A stretch of 64,000 nucleotides of DNA from Planctomycetota bacterium. Its GTDB lineage: Bacteria; Planctomycetota; UBA8742; UBA2392. The stretch's first letter is position 1; each line of letters starts with the position of its first letter. The notes below the pieces were generated by a model. It made no database searches, had not been told where the DNA came from, and was given only the letters and a program-made list of their open reading frames with translations. The DNA lies in the NCBI GenBank assembly GCA_025993795.1, contig JAMQHL010000049.1, forward strand, positions 1 through 64,000, written 5' to 3'. The position numbers and the translations under genes were made by a program. This document shows positions 36,561 to 45,593 of the stretch, in pieces.

Positions 36561-36776
36561 CTAGTTGCGGTAGACGATTCGACCCTTCTCAAGGTCGTAC
36601 GGGCTGAGTTCCACAATGACTTTGTCGCGAGGAAGGATCCGGATGTAGTGCTTGCGCATCTTGCCGGAGATCGTGCAAAGGACTACTTCCCCGTTCTCCA
36701 GCTCTACTCGAAACATGGCGTTAGGAAGGCTTTCCACAACCGTCCCATCCACCCGGATAGCATCGTCCTTCGCCAT
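36561..36776 (-). CDS. infA: translation initiation factor IF-1
   Basis: The 71-aa OB-fold protein begins [21 protein letters not shown] and continues [20 protein letters not shown] and [24 protein letters not shown]. It occupies the ribosomal A site during initiation. It lies after adk with a 169-base gap, the largest in this part of the cluster. That gap contains a GC-rich bulged inverted repeat near 36850-36874, so separate control is possible. map, which often lies between adk and infA, is absent. Confidence 0.97.
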   Translation of the reverse strand: MAKDDAIRVDGTVVESLPNAMFRVELENGEVVLCTISGKMRKHYIRILPRDKVIVELSPYDLEKGRIVYRN

Positions 36777-36945
36777 AAACCTCCGACAGACAACCCGGCG
36801 CTAACTGCCTGCAAAATCAGGACTTGCGTGGCCTGCCAGGATCGCCGCGCACCCCCTCTGGTTTCGGGGCGCGGCATAGTAGTACCGCACTTTTCAAAAA
36901 GCAAGCAGCAGGGCAGAAATTCACCCGATTTCCCTTGACGCCTGC

Positions 36946-37530
36946 CTACTCAGCCTTCAACCGCATCACCACCGACTTCAACCCCTTGTAAATGTCTTCA
37001 ATCGCGCCTTGCGCATCAAACTCGTGCAGCACGCCCTTGGCCTTGTACCAGGGCGTCAGCGGCCCGGTTTCAGCGTCATAGACCTCAAGGCGCTTCTTCA
37101 CCGTCTCCGGCGTGTCGTCCACTCGGCCCTCTTTGCGGGCGCGGCCTGCAATGCGATCGACCACAACCTGGCGCGGCGCGTCAAAGTTCAGCGCTGCCAC
37201 CACCCGCTCGTCCCTCTGCTTCAGCGCCGCATCCAGCGCCTCGCCCTGCTTTACGTTGCGCGGGAAGCCATCCAGAATGTAGCCAGAAACGCAATCGGGC
37301 TTGCCGATGCGGTCCATCACCAGGCTCACGGTCAACTCGTCCGGAACCAGGCGCCCCGCGTTCATGAACTCTTTGGCTTTGCGGCCCAGCTCGGTGTCGC
37401 GCTTGAGGTGGTCCCGGAAGATGTCACCCGTCGAGATGTGAGGCAGCTTCAAGTCCGCTGCCAGCCGGGTTGCCTGGGTGCCTTTGCCCACACCCGGGGG
37501 GCCCAGAAAAATCAGCACGAGCTTTGCCAT
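36946..37530 (-). CDS. adk: adenylate kinase (short form)
   Basis: The ATG at 37530 has GAAGGCAG upstream and gives 194 aa. The P-loop GPPGVGKGTQ lies at residues 10-19, followed by PHISTGDIFRDHLKR, the core DGFPRNVKQGEAL and the short lid region GRARKEGRVDDTPETVKKRL. The lid lacks the long zinc-finger form. It interconverts ATP and AMP with two ADP. It follows secY as in the spc operon of many bacteria. Confidence 0.96.
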   Translation of the reverse strand: MAKLVLIFLGPPGVGKGTQATRLAADLKLPHISTGDIFRDHLKRDTELGRKAKEFMNAGRLVPDELTVSLVMDRIGKPDCVSGYILDGFPRNVKQGEALDAALKQRDERVVAALNFDAPRQVVVDRIAGRARKEGRVDDTPETVKKRLEVYDAETGPLTPWYKAKGVLHEFDAQGAIEDIYKGLKSVVMRLKAE

Positions 37531-37591
37531 GTCTGCCTTCAATGTTTACGCCGGGGCGGCATGCCACCCCGGCGTCAGAGTTTCATTTGCG

Positions 37592-39013
37592 CTAACGCTT
37601 ACGCTGGCCAACCGTGCCAGTGTATGCGTCGTAGTTGCGCTGGATCAGCGCAACTTCAACCTTCTGCACCAGGTCAAGCGCCACGTGCACCACGATCAGC
37701 AGGCTGGTACCGCCCATAATCCGGAAGAACAGCCGGTTCGACGTAAGGGACTCGGAATCGCCAAACACAAAGATCATCAGTTCAGGCAACATCTGCGGCA
37801 CGGCGGCGACAAGGCACAGGAAAGTCGCACCCGCAAGCGTCATGCGGCGCAAAATGTCAGAGAGGTACGTGACGGTGTCCTTTCCGGGCCGGACACCCGG
37901 AATGAACGCCCCCCACTCTTTGAAGTTCTTTGCCAGCTCAATCGGGTTGAACTGCAATTGCACCCAGAAGTAGGTGAAGAAGAAGATCATCGCGCTGTAG
38001 GTCATAGTCCAGACAAACCCATAGCTGCTGAAGATGTTGTTCAGGTCGCTCACGAACGCACCCCAGAATCCGGTGCCGTCGATGCCGCCCTGGATGCTGC
38101 CGAACAGGATCGTCGGCAAGGTCAGCAGCGCTGACGCAAAGATGATCGGAATGACGCCTGCCTGGTCCACACGCAGCGGAAACGTCTGGCGCTGGCCGCC
38201 AACGACCTTTGCACCGCGAACATGCTTGGCGTGCTGGATCACAATTTCGCGGCGACCAAGCGTGATCACCACAATTCCGTATGTAATGCCCACGAACATG
38301 ATGAGCAGCGTAATCAGACTCAGGAACGCATCCAGGCTGACACCCGCGTCCACGGCGCTGTCGAGCATGGGCTGTACGAACCCCAGAATTGAGTTGGGCA
38401 GCGCCGCGATGATGCCGGCCATGATCAGCAGCGAAACGCCGTTGCCGATGCCGTGTTCAGTAATCTGGTCGCCAAGCCAGATCAGGAAATACGCGCCCGC
38501 AGTCATGGTCAGCATCGCCATGGCGGTAAAAATTGTGAGGTTCCATGTGACAGACGCGGCGAGGTTCGCCTGGCTGGTGAGCAACTGGATCGTAAAGAAC
38601 GACTGCACCAGGCAGATGGGCATGGTTGCCAGTCGCGCATACATTCGGATGCGACGTTGGCCGCTTTGCCCCTCTTTCTGGATTTCCTCCAGCTTGGGAA
38701 CAACCTTGGTCAGCAGCTGGAAAATAATCTCGGCGCTGATGTAGGGCATGATGCCGAGGCTGAAGATCGTGAAGTCGGTCAAGCCGCCGGCAGACAGCGC
38801 ATTGTACACGCCCAGAAAACCGAACACCCAGCTGTCGCTCATCTGCTCTTTGAATACTTCAGCAAATTGCAGATTGTCGATACCCGGCACCGGGATGGTG
38901 CTTCCCAGCCGATACACGGCCAGAATCATCAAGGTGAACAGGGCCTTCTTGCGAAGTTCCGGTACCTTGAAAAGGTTGGTGAACAGCTCGGCTGGCCCTG
39001 CAGCTTGCGACAT
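37592..39013 (-). CDS. secY: protein translocase subunit SecY
   Basis: The 473-aa protein has ten predicted membrane helices. SecY signatures are YRLGSTIPVPGID, IMPYISAEIIFQLL, YARLATMPICLVQS, GLGNGVSLLI-like HGIGNGVSLLIMAGI, QAGVIPIIFASAL and FNPIELAKNFKEWGAFIPGVRPG. It forms the Sec channel. It lies 62 bases after rplO in the spc operon order. Confidence 0.97.
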   Translation of the reverse strand: MSQAAGPAELFTNLFKVPELRKKALFTLMILAVYRLGSTIPVPGIDNLQFAEVFKEQMSDSWVFGFLGVYNALSAGGLTDFTIFSLGIMPYISAEIIFQLLTKVVPKLEEIQKEGQSGQRRIRMYARLATMPICLVQSFFTIQLLTSQANLAASVTWNLTIFTAMAMLTMTAGAYFLIWLGDQITEHGIGNGVSLLIMAGIIAALPNSILGFVQPMLDSAVDAGVSLDAFLSLITLLIMFVGITYGIVVITLGRREIVIQHAKHVRGAKVVGGQRQTFPLRVDQAGVIPIIFASALLTLPTILFGSIQGGIDGTGFWGAFVSDLNNIFSSYGFVWTMTYSAMIFFFTYFWVQLQFNPIELAKNFKEWGAFIPGVRPGKDTVTYLSDILRRMTLAGATFLCLVAAVPQMLPELMIFVFGDSESLTSNRLFFRIMGGTSLLIVVHVALDLVQKVEVALIQRNYDAYTGTVGQRKR

Positions 39014-39075
39014 TTACTGCCTCGATCAACGACCGGCGACCAAGCGCCGGAGGATGCTAAATCCCGGTGAAAACG

Positions 39076-39579
39076 CTAGGCCTTGCCTTTTTCCTTCTTT
39101 GCCGGGGCCCTTGTCTGGACCTTTGACGCGACTTCGATGACCTCGCACTTGCCGCCCTTGGCCTCGATCTTCTCGCGGGCAGACTTGCTGAAGCGATGAG
39201 CCCGAACCGTGAGCTTCTTCTCAAGGTCGCCTTCGCCCAGCACTTTCACGCCGTCGGCAAACTTGTTGATCAAGCCGGCCTTCAGGAACTCTTCCGGACC
39301 GACCGTGGCGCCGCCTTCAAAATCGTTGAGTGAACGCACGTTCAGCACGACAATTTCCTTGCTGAACAGGTAGTTGTTGAAGCCCACCTTGGGCAGTCGG
39401 CGCACGAGCGGCATCTGGCCGCCCTCAAAGTACCACTTGTGGGAAAAGCCGGTACGCGCGGAAGCACCCTTGCCGCCGCGGCCTGCAGTGCGGCCTTTGC
39501 CGGTACCCGGGCCGCGACCCTTGCGCACCATCGGCTTCTTGCGTGTGCGCGGCTTGCCCTTCAGTTCATTCAGGTCCAT
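39076..39579 (-). CDS. rplO: 50S ribosomal protein L15
   Basis: The 167-aa protein begins MDLNELKGKPRTRKKPMVRK and has GRGPGTGKGRTAGRGGKGAS, FEGGQMPLVRRLPKVGF and a C-terminal KVLGEGDLEKKLTVRAHRFS. The last about 20 residues form a short basic tail. The 135-base gap to rpsE is too small for rpmD (L30), which is missing here. Confidence 0.96.
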   Translation of the reverse strand: MDLNELKGKPRTRKKPMVRKGRGPGTGKGRTAGRGGKGASARTGFSHKWYFEGGQMPLVRRLPKVGFNNYLFSKEIVVLNVRSLNDFEGGATVGPEEFLKAGLINKFADGVKVLGEGDLEKKLTVRAHRFSKSAREKIEAKGGKCEVIEVASKVQTRAPAKKEKGKA

Positions 39580-39714
39580 CTTTTCGCTCCTCGAGATGCC
39601 AGCGTCATCGGCTGGTGTCCCGCATCACTCGGCATTTCGCCTGGTTTGGGAACCCGGGGTTCCCTTGAACAACGAAGACAACGAATTCACGTTTCCGGCC
39701 AGTGTCAGCCCTGT

Positions 39715-40425
39715 TCAGGCTGTGCCGCCCGGGGCTTCTGCCGGAGGCGCTTCGCCGCCTGCATCACCCTGGTCCGCGGCGCCCTCTTCAGTACCGCGCT
39801 CACGACCCTTGCGGCCACCGCGACCGCCGCGACCACCCTTGTCGCCACCCTTCATCTTGCGGGTATCCTTACGGCGAGGTTTCTCACTTTCATCCAAGCC
39901 GACTGGCTCAAGCTTGGGTCCTTCGCGGTCGGCATGCACCGGCAGGCCGCGAGCTTCGAACACCTGTTTCTTGCTGAGCAACTGGTCCAAGCCGTCAAAG
40001 CAGGCCTTCACCACGTTCAACGGGTTGCGGCTGCCGTATACCTTCGTGAGCAAGTTGCGAATGCCGAGCTCTTCGACCACTGCACGCACCGATGCCCCGG
40101 CCTTGATGCCGGTACCCGGCGCGGCGGGCTTGAGCATCACACGCGCGCTGCGGAAATGCCCCCACACCGCGTGCGGAATGGTATCGCCGCGCAGCGGGTA
40201 GCGCGTCATGTTCTTGCGCGCGTCGCGCACAGCTTTCTCGATGCTGACGGGCACTTCGCGCGCCTTGCCCTGGCCCCAACCCACGGCGCCCTTACGGTCG
40301 CCGACAACAACGAGTGCAGCGAAGCTGAAGCGCCGGCCGCCCTTTACGACAGCGGCGGTGCGGTTAACGCGCACTACTTTTTCTTCGCCCAGTTCCAGGT
40401 CTCGTGCCGAAATCCGTTGACCCAT
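39715..40425 (-). CDS. rpsE: 30S ribosomal protein S5
   Basis: The ATG at 40425 follows GAGGCAGGAC and gives 236 aa. S5 motifs are EEKVVRVNRTAAVVKGGRRF, GDRKGAVGWGQGKAREVP, LKPAAPGTGIKAGASVRAV and ELGIRNLLTKVYGSRNPLNVV. About 70 extra C-terminal residues are charged and Gly/Arg-rich (GGRGGRGGRKGRERG) and then acidic. S5 sits at the mRNA entry and affects fidelity. It follows rplR. Confidence 0.96.
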   Translation of the reverse strand: MGQRISARDLELGEEKVVRVNRTAAVVKGGRRFSFAALVVVGDRKGAVGWGQGKAREVPVSIEKAVRDARKNMTRYPLRGDTIPHAVWGHFRSARVMLKPAAPGTGIKAGASVRAVVEELGIRNLLTKVYGSRNPLNVVKACFDGLDQLLSKKQVFEARGLPVHADREGPKLEPVGLDESEKPRRKDTRKMKGGDKGGRGGRGGRKGRERGTEEGAADQGDAGGEAPPAEAPGGTA

Positions 40426-40513
40426 GTCCTGCCTCACTTATGGCCGGTCCTGCCGGCTGACAAACTGCCTTTTTGGTGTCCGCAGACGCAATTCGCGTCC
40501 GCACTCACCCCTG

Positions 40514-40876
40514 TTAGAACTCCAGTCCTGCTTCGCGTGCTGCCTCGGCCAGGGCCTTGATACGCCCGTGATAGCGGAATGCGCCGCGGTCAAAAGCCAC
40601 CTGCTTCAGGCCCTTGGCAATCGCCAGTTCGGCGATTTTCTTGCCGACTGCCTTGGCACCGGTGACATTGCCGCCATTCTTCAACTCGGCATTCTTGCCG
40701 ATGGTGGTGGCAAACACCAGCGTCTGCTGCTTCTCATCGTCAATGATCTGTGCCGAGATGTGGTTGTCGCTGCGATGCACCGACAGGCGCGGGCGTGTGC
40801 CAGCCGCGCGAATGCGGTTTCGCGAACGGAATGCGCGGCGCGTCTTGCGCAGGCGTACTTTCTTGTGTGGTTTCAT
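40514..40876 (-). CDS. rplR: 50S ribosomal protein L18
   Basis: The 120-aa protein has [24 protein letters not shown] L18 core (after [11 protein letters not shown]), [22 protein letters not shown] and a C-terminal [19 protein letters not shown]. It binds 5S rRNA with L5. Length is usual. Confidence 0.97.
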   Translation of the reverse strand: MKPHKKVRLRKTRRAFRSRNRIRAAGTRPRLSVHRSDNHISAQIIDDEKQQTLVFATTIGKNAELKNGGNVTGAKAVGKKIAELAIAKGLKQVAFDRGAFRYHGRIKALAEAAREAGLEF

Positions 40877-40939
40877 GACGTCTTACCTTCTTCCTCAAGC
40901 TTGCGCGTTCAGTTTCCGTGGGCGACGCAAGCGTCACCC

Positions 40940-41485
40940 CTACTTGCCACCGACGAATGACTTACCGGCTTTGCGGACAACGCGTTCGCCGTCGTAGCGT
41001 ACGCCCTTGCCCTTGTATGGCTCGGGTTTACGCGATGCGCGAATGCGCGCGGCAAACTCGCCCACCGCCTGCTTGTCGATGCCCGTGATCTCAAGGCGCT
41101 GCGGGTGCGGAATCACGCAGTTGACGCCCTCAGGCACTTCGAAGTCGACGGTATGGCAAAAGCCGAGCTGCAACACGAGCTTTCGGCCCTGCATCTTGCC
41201 CTGCCAGCCCACGCCGTTGATGTCGAGGTTCTTCTGGAAGCCCTTGGTGACCCCATGAATCATGTTGGAAATCAGTGCGCGCACCGTTCCGTGCATCGCG
41301 CGCGCGAACTTGCTGTCGTTCTTGCGGGTGACCTGCACATCGCTGCCCTTGACCTCGACGGCCACCTCGGGCCTCAGCGTCAGGTTCAGTTTTCCCTTGG
41401 GCCCTTCCACGGTCAGCTCGTTCCCTGCGACGTTCAGCTTGACGCCCTGGGTTACTTTGACCGGTTGTTTGCCTACTCGTGACAT
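40940..41485 (-). CDS. rplF: 50S ribosomal protein L6
   Basis: The ATG at 41485 follows GAGGAACAAGCC and begins MSRVGKQPVKVTQGVKLNV, giving 181 aa. Other motifs are TVEGPKGKLNLTL, RALISNMIHGVTKGFQKNLD and the late EITGIDKQAVGEFAARIR and RKPEPYKGKGVRY. L6 lies near the factor-binding site. Confidence 0.97.
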   Translation of the reverse strand: MSRVGKQPVKVTQGVKLNVAGNELTVEGPKGKLNLTLRPEVAVEVKGSDVQVTRKNDSKFARAMHGTVRALISNMIHGVTKGFQKNLDINGVGWQGKMQGRKLVLQLGFCHTVDFEVPEGVNCVIPHPQRLEITGIDKQAVGEFAARIRASRKPEPYKGKGVRYDGERVVRKAGKSFVGGK

Positions 41486-41565
41486 GGCTTGTTCCTCTGG
41501 TACTTCACCCTGACTTATGCCCACTCAACCACTGGTTGCCGTGAAATGGCTTCCGCCGGCAGTTC

Positions 41566-41964
41566 TTAGCCCACCTTGCACAACAACTCGCCGCCAACTT
41601 TCTGCTTGCGGCATTCACGGTCGCTCAACACGCCCTGGCTTGTCGAGATGATGCAGATGCCCATGCCGCCTCGCACCCGTGGAATCTCGGTGGCGCTGGT
41701 GTAAACGCGACGCCCAGGCCGACTGATGCGGTCTATGCGGTGCAGCACGGTCTCACCGTCGGGCCCGTACCGCAGCTGAAGGCTGAGTACCTTCGCGGCG
41801 CCGTCGCCATCGGTGTTGACTTCGTTGACGAAGCCCTCACGCCGCAGCACGTTGGCCAGCTCATGTTTCATCTTTGAGTACGGGATGCTCACGACTTCCG
41901 CGTTATTCCGGTTCGCATTGCGGATGCGTGTCAGCATGTCCGAGATTGGGTCGTTCATCGACAT
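41566..41964 (-). CDS. rpsH: 30S ribosomal protein S8
   Basis: The ATG at 41964 follows GGAG and begins MSMNDPISDMLTRIRNANR, giving 132 aa. The C-terminus RVRGGMGICIISTSQGVLSD followed by RECRKQKVGGELLCKVG is typical. S8 binds 16S helix 21 and regulates the spc operon in E. coli; whether it does so here is not visible. Confidence 0.97.
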   Translation of the reverse strand: MSMNDPISDMLTRIRNANRNNAEVVSIPYSKMKHELANVLRREGFVNEVNTDGDGAAKVLSLQLRYGPDGETVLHRIDRISRPGRRVYTSATEIPRVRGGMGICIISTSQGVLSDRECRKQKVGGELLCKVG

Positions 41965-42022
41965 CTGGTAATACTCCAATTTCGATCTTGCCTGTGATTC
42001 GGTAGACGGCGCCTCGCGCTGA

Positions 42023-42208
42023 CTACCAGCTCGCCTTCTTCATGCCCGGGATTTCTCCCTTGCTTGCCAAGTCACGCAGGCAGCAACGGCACACTTGCAG
42101 CTTGCGGTACACCGCCCGCGGCCGGCCACAAAGCTGGCAACGGTTGCGGTGCCGCGTGCTGAACTTCGGCGGACGTTTCGATTTCTCTACCAGGCATGTT
42201 CTTGACAC
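42023..42208 (-). CDS. rpsN: 30S ribosomal protein S14, zinc-binding (type Z)
   Basis: The 61-aa protein is the short zinc form: [20 protein letters not shown] provides the two Cys pairs, and the end reads [18 protein letters not shown]. It lies 12 bases after rplE and before rpsH in the normal order. Confidence 0.96.
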   Translation of the reverse strand: MSRTCLVEKSKRPPKFSTRHRNRCQLCGRPRAVYRKLQVCRCCLRDLASKGEIPGMKKASW

Positions 42209-42220
42209 AGCTACCTCCGG

Positions 42221-42799
42221 CTATTCAGCCATTTCCTTTTTTGCCGCCACTTTCTTCAGCGGCAGGCCCAGCCCCATCAGCAAGGCGCGGCTCTTTTCGT
42301 CATCGTTGCCGCTGATGGTAAACGCGATGTCCATGCCCTGGACCTCTTTGATCTTGTCGAGGTCGATGTCAGGGAATATGGACTGTTCCTGCAGGCCCAT
42401 GTTGTAGTTGCCGCGGCGGTCAAACCCGCGAGCATTCAAGCCCTGGAAGTCGCGAATGCGGGGCACCGCAACGCTGACCAATTTTTCCAGGAACAACCAC
42501 ATGCGCTCACCGCGCAGCGTCACCTTGGCGCCCACTGTGTCGCCTTCGCGCAACTTGAATGTCGCCGCTGCCACCTTGGCACGGCAGACCAGGGCCTTTT
42601 GGCCGGCGATTTCACTCAACTCGGCGGTCAGGGCCTGGGCCTTGCCTTTGTCCTTGGCGGCTTTGCCAAAGCCCATATTGAGGGTGATCTTCTTCAGGCG
42701 CGGCAGCGCCATCGGGTTTTCAATGCCGAACTGCTCGCGCAGCATCGGCACCACCTCGTGCTGGTACTTCAGCTTAAGCCTTGGTTCTGTTTTTGCCAT
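42221..42799 (-). CDS. rplE: 50S ribosomal protein L5
   Basis: The 192-aa protein has NPMALPRLKKITLNMGFGKA, KVTLRGERMWLFLEKLVSVA (reading from GAKVTLRG), RIRDFQGLNARGFDRRGNYN and IFPDIDLDKIKEVQGMDIAF. It contacts 5S rRNA and P-site tRNA. Length is slightly above the usual 180. Confidence 0.97.
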   Translation of the reverse strand: MAKTEPRLKLKYQHEVVPMLREQFGIENPMALPRLKKITLNMGFGKAAKDKGKAQALTAELSEIAGQKALVCRAKVAAATFKLREGDTVGAKVTLRGERMWLFLEKLVSVAVPRIRDFQGLNARGFDRRGNYNMGLQEQSIFPDIDLDKIKEVQGMDIAFTISGNDDEKSRALLMGLGLPLKKVAAKKEMAE

Positions 42800-42841
42800 T
42801 GCTCCTGTCTCCTGCGGCCCGGCACTTGTGCCGGTTGCGCT

Positions 42842-43177
42842 TTACCCGTCGATCACCGTCTTGGTGCTCTTGAAGTAGCGCACCTTCTTGCCGCCTTCCT
42901 TCTTGTAGTGGACGCGCTCGGCCTTGCCTGCCTGCCCGTTCCATAGCATTACGTTCGCAGCGGGGATCGCAGCCTCACGCTGCTGGCGCCCGCCCTGCGG
43001 GTTCTGCTCAGTCTTGCGCAGGTGCTTCCACACCATGTTCTTGCCTTCAACGATCACCCGGTTCGTTTCACGATCAACGCGCAGAACACGGCCGCTGGGC
43101 TTGGCCCGTTCGTCCTCGGTCTGCGGGCGATCCTTGCCCTTGATGATCTGCACTATGTCGCCAACTTTCACTTGCAT
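42842..43177 (-). CDS. rplX: 50S ribosomal protein L24
   Basis: The ATG at 43177 follows GAGGACAGAGCG and begins MQVKVGDIVQIIKGKDR, giving 111 aa. The KOW motif is GRVLRVDRETNRVIVEGKN, then KHLRKTEQNPQGGRQQREAA. L24 initiates 50S assembly. Confidence 0.96.
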   Translation of the reverse strand: MQVKVGDIVQIIKGKDRPQTEDERAKPSGRVLRVDRETNRVIVEGKNMVWKHLRKTEQNPQGGRQQREAAIPAANVMLWNGQAGKAERVHYKKEGGKKVRYFKSTKTVIDG

Positions 43178-43240
43178 CGCTCTGTCCTCATCTGCCTTCA
43201 TGCTTGGGCCGCCTGAGCGGTCCAGATTCAGATTACTTTT

Positions 43241-43633
43241 TCAGATTACTTCGTTGGCCAGGCTTACGATCTTCATGAACTTCTTGCCGCGCAGTTCACG
43301 GGCCACAGCGCCGAAAATACGCGTGCCGACCGGATTGTTGTCCTTGTCCACGATGACCGCTGCATTGCGGTCGAAGCGCACGTAGCTGCCATCGTCGCGG
43401 CGCACCGCGCGGCGCGTGCGGACGATCACGCAACGCACCACACGCTTCTTCTTGTCCTTCTTCGTGGTCTTCTTGAACAGCTCACACGTTGGTGTGGCTG
43501 TCTTGATCACCGCCACGACAACGTCGCCCAGCGACGCGTAGCGCTGGCCGCTGTTGCCCAGCACCTTGATGCACTCAACCGTGCGCGCACCGGTGTTGTC
43601 GGCAATGTCCATCACTGTCTGTTCTTGAATCAT
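43241..43633 (-). CDS. rplN: 50S ribosomal protein L14
   Basis: The 130-aa protein begins [20 protein letters not shown] and has [20 protein letters not shown], then [20 protein letters not shown] and [21 protein letters not shown] short Lys-rich insertion ([11 protein letters not shown]) lies mid-protein. L14 forms an intersubunit bridge. Confidence 0.97.
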   Translation of the reverse strand: MIQEQTVMDIADNTGARTVECIKVLGNSGQRYASLGDVVVAVIKTATPTCELFKKTTKKDKKKRVVRCVIVRTRRAVRRDDGSYVRFDRNAAVIVDKDNNPVGTRIFGAVARELRGKKFMKIVSLANEVI

Positions 43634-43709
43634 GACTTCATTCCTTCACTGACTCTGACCTGCAATGACTCTGTTTTCCCCGGCATTCCTGCCGGAGCTG
43701 TTGCCTGTT

Positions 43710-44027
43710 CTACTTGCCAGCGGCCGCCTCTTGTGCCTGCTCGTTCAGCAACGCGCCGTGAGCTTTGCGCAGCACACGCACCAGGCGCCAGGTCTTGGTC
43801 TTGCTGATCGGGCGCGTGGCCTGGATCTCGACCAGGTCGCCGACCTTGGCTTCATTATTCTCATCGTGCGCATGCAGCTTGGTGCGCCGCTTGACGATCT
43901 TGTGAACGTGCGGGTGCATCACCTGCCGCTCCCACAATACCGTGATCGTCTTCTGCATCTTGCTGCTGACAACCAAGCCCTCAATCTTGCGGCGGTCGTT
44001 GCGCTCAGTCTTTGTCTGCTCTGGCAT
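43710..44027 (-). CDS. rpsQ: 30S ribosomal protein S17
   Basis: The 105-aa protein has the S17 core [20 protein letters not shown], then [20 protein letters not shown] and [21 protein letters not shown] with [12 protein letters not shown]. The C-terminal about 18 residues are an Ala/Glu extension. It follows rpmC. Confidence 0.96.
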   Translation of the reverse strand: MPEQTKTERNDRRKIEGLVVSSKMQKTITVLWERQVMHPHVHKIVKRRTKLHAHDENNEAKVGDLVEIQATRPISKTKTWRLVRVLRKAHGALLNEQAQEAAAGK

Positions 44028-44096
44028 TCGTTTCTCCGGCTTGGCTGTTCGGCCTCAGCCCTGTTTCCCTTTGTGCTTCAGCCGCGCGTGCGGCAC

Positions 44097-44450
44097 TTAC
44101 TTTCCACTCAGTGCATCAAGTTCGCGAATCGTACGCTGCAACTGCCCAAGACGGTTGGTCAGCTTGCGGCGCGAATCCTTGCGGGCCTTGTCGCCCTCGT
44201 GCGGAGCGCCGATACCCTTGATCGCAACTTCAAGCTTCTTTGCCTCGGCCTTGGCCTTGGCCAGCCGCGCGCGGCCTTCCAGGACGGTGCGAATCTGCGC
44301 CACTTCACGCCGACGCTTCAGCATCTGCGCTCCACGGACCGACGTCATCGCCTCGGTCGTGAACTTGGCCTTGAAGTTCTCGTCGGACAGCTCGTTCAGC
44401 CGCGCGACCAGATCTTTCTCAGGCTTCCCCTTCAGTCCATCAAAGCTCAT
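44097..44450 (-). CDS. rpmC: 50S ribosomal protein L29, extended form
   Basis: The 117-aa protein is nearly twice the usual 63-70 aa. The first about 65 residues fit L29: KPEKDLVARLNELSDENFKAK, then LKRRREVAQIRTVLEGRARL. The second half adds a charged helix pair (GAPHEGDKARKDSRRKLTNR, then LGQLQRTIRELDALSGK). The position between rplP and rpsQ is canonical. L29 lies by the peptide exit tunnel, where the added helices could contact nascent-chain factors. Confidence 0.88.
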   Translation of the reverse strand: MSFDGLKGKPEKDLVARLNELSDENFKAKFTTEAMTSVRGAQMLKRRREVAQIRTVLEGRARLAKAKAEAKKLEVAIKGIGAPHEGDKARKDSRRKLTNRLGQLQRTIRELDALSGK

Positions 44451-44479
44451 GGCTTCGTTCCTTAAGCTTGCTGCGTCGA

Positions 44480-44902
44480 TTACCCAATCTTGTGCTGGCG
44501 CTCAACCATGCGGCAGCGCACCGGCATCTTGTTGGCGGCTTTGGCCAGTGCCTGGCGTGCCAGGTCAGTGGTCGTTCCACCCACTTCAAACAGCACCGTC
44601 CCCGGCTTCACCACCGCGCACCAGAATTCCGGCTCGCCTTTGCCGCTGCCCTGCCGGGTTTCAAGCGGCTTGGCCGACACGGGCTTGTGCGGGAAAATGC
44701 GGATCCAGTACTTGCCGGCTTTGCCGACCGCGCGCGAAATGGCGATGCGCGCGGCTTCAATCTGGCGGCCGGTGATCCAAGCGGGCTCGAGAGTCTGCAA
44801 TCCGGCATCTCCAAACGCGACAAAGTTGCCGCGTGTGGCATTGCCCTTGACGACACCGCGCATCTGCTTGCGGTACTTAGTTCTTTTCGGCAGCAAGGCC
44901 AT
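44480..44902 (-). CDS. rplP: 50S ribosomal protein L16
   Basis: The 140-aa protein begins MALLPKRTKYRKQMRG and contains GNFVAFGDAGLQTLEPAWIT, GRQIEAARIAISRAVGKAGK, IRIFPHKPVSAKPLETRQGS and GKGEPEFWCAVVKPGTVLFE. Its start overlaps the rpsC end by 26 bases, which implies translational coupling. L16 helps position A-site tRNA. Confidence 0.97.
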   Translation of the reverse strand: MALLPKRTKYRKQMRGVVKGNATRGNFVAFGDAGLQTLEPAWITGRQIEAARIAISRAVGKAGKYWIRIFPHKPVSAKPLETRQGSGKGEPEFWCAVVKPGTVLFEVGGTTTDLARQALAKAANKMPVRCRMVERQHKIG

Positions 44903-45551
44903 ACTTCGCCTCCTCCGTCTGCTTCATCAGGCCGCGATTGATCCACACCTTGATGCCCAGGATGCCATAGGTGGTGTGGGCTTCCGCGAAACCATAGTCA
45001 ATGTCTGCATCCAGAGTGCTAAGCGGCACTGAGCCCCAGACCTGCTTTTCAGTGCGGGACAGGTCCGCGCCGCCAAGCCGGCCGGCGACCACTACCTTGG
45101 CGCCCAAGGCGCCGCCGCCGCGAATCAGTTCCATTTCGCGCTTGATCGCGCGGCGGAAACTGCCGCGACGTTCAAGCTGTTCGCAGATACGCTCAGCGGC
45201 AAGCTGTGCGTCCAGTTCAGGCTTCTGCACTTCCAGCACGCGCGTGTCGATCATCTTGCCGTTGGTGATGAGCGCGAGCTCTTTCTCAAGGTCCGACAGA
45301 CGGTTGGTCTTCTTGCCGATCAACATGCCGGGCTTGGCCGTGAAGATGTACACGGTGATCTTGTCGTCGCCCTTGCGCTCAATCTCAACGCGAGGAATGG
45401 CAGCGAACTTGTACTCTTTCAAGATGTGCTTGCGGATCTTCGTGTCCTCAACGAGGAACGCCCCGAACTGCTTCTTGTTCGCGAACCAGCGCGAGCGCCA
45501 CGGTTTGGTGACACCGACCCGGAATCCATATGGCCTGATTTTCTGTCCCAT
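44877..45551 (-). CDS. rpsC: 30S ribosomal protein S3
   Basis: The 224-aa protein begins MGQKIRPYGFRVGVTKPWRS, with the KH domain KPGMLIGKKTNRLSDLEKEL and a C-terminal domain RRGSFRRAIKREMELIRGGG, then GAKVVVAGRLGGADLSRTEK and GILGIKVWINRGL. It lines the mRNA entry pore. The gene overlaps rplP. Confidence 0.97.
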   Translation of the reverse strand: MGQKIRPYGFRVGVTKPWRSRWFANKKQFGAFLVEDTKIRKHILKEYKFAAIPRVEIERKGDDKITVYIFTAKPGMLIGKKTNRLSDLEKELALITNGKMIDTRVLEVQKPELDAQLAAERICEQLERRGSFRRAIKREMELIRGGGALGAKVVVAGRLGGADLSRTEKQVWGSVPLSTLDADIDYGFAEAHTTYGILGIKVWINRGLMKQTEEAKYGLAAEKN

Positions 45552-45593
45552 GTTTCTCTTCCCGCTTGGCGCGGCACTTGCCGCGGCAGCCGT

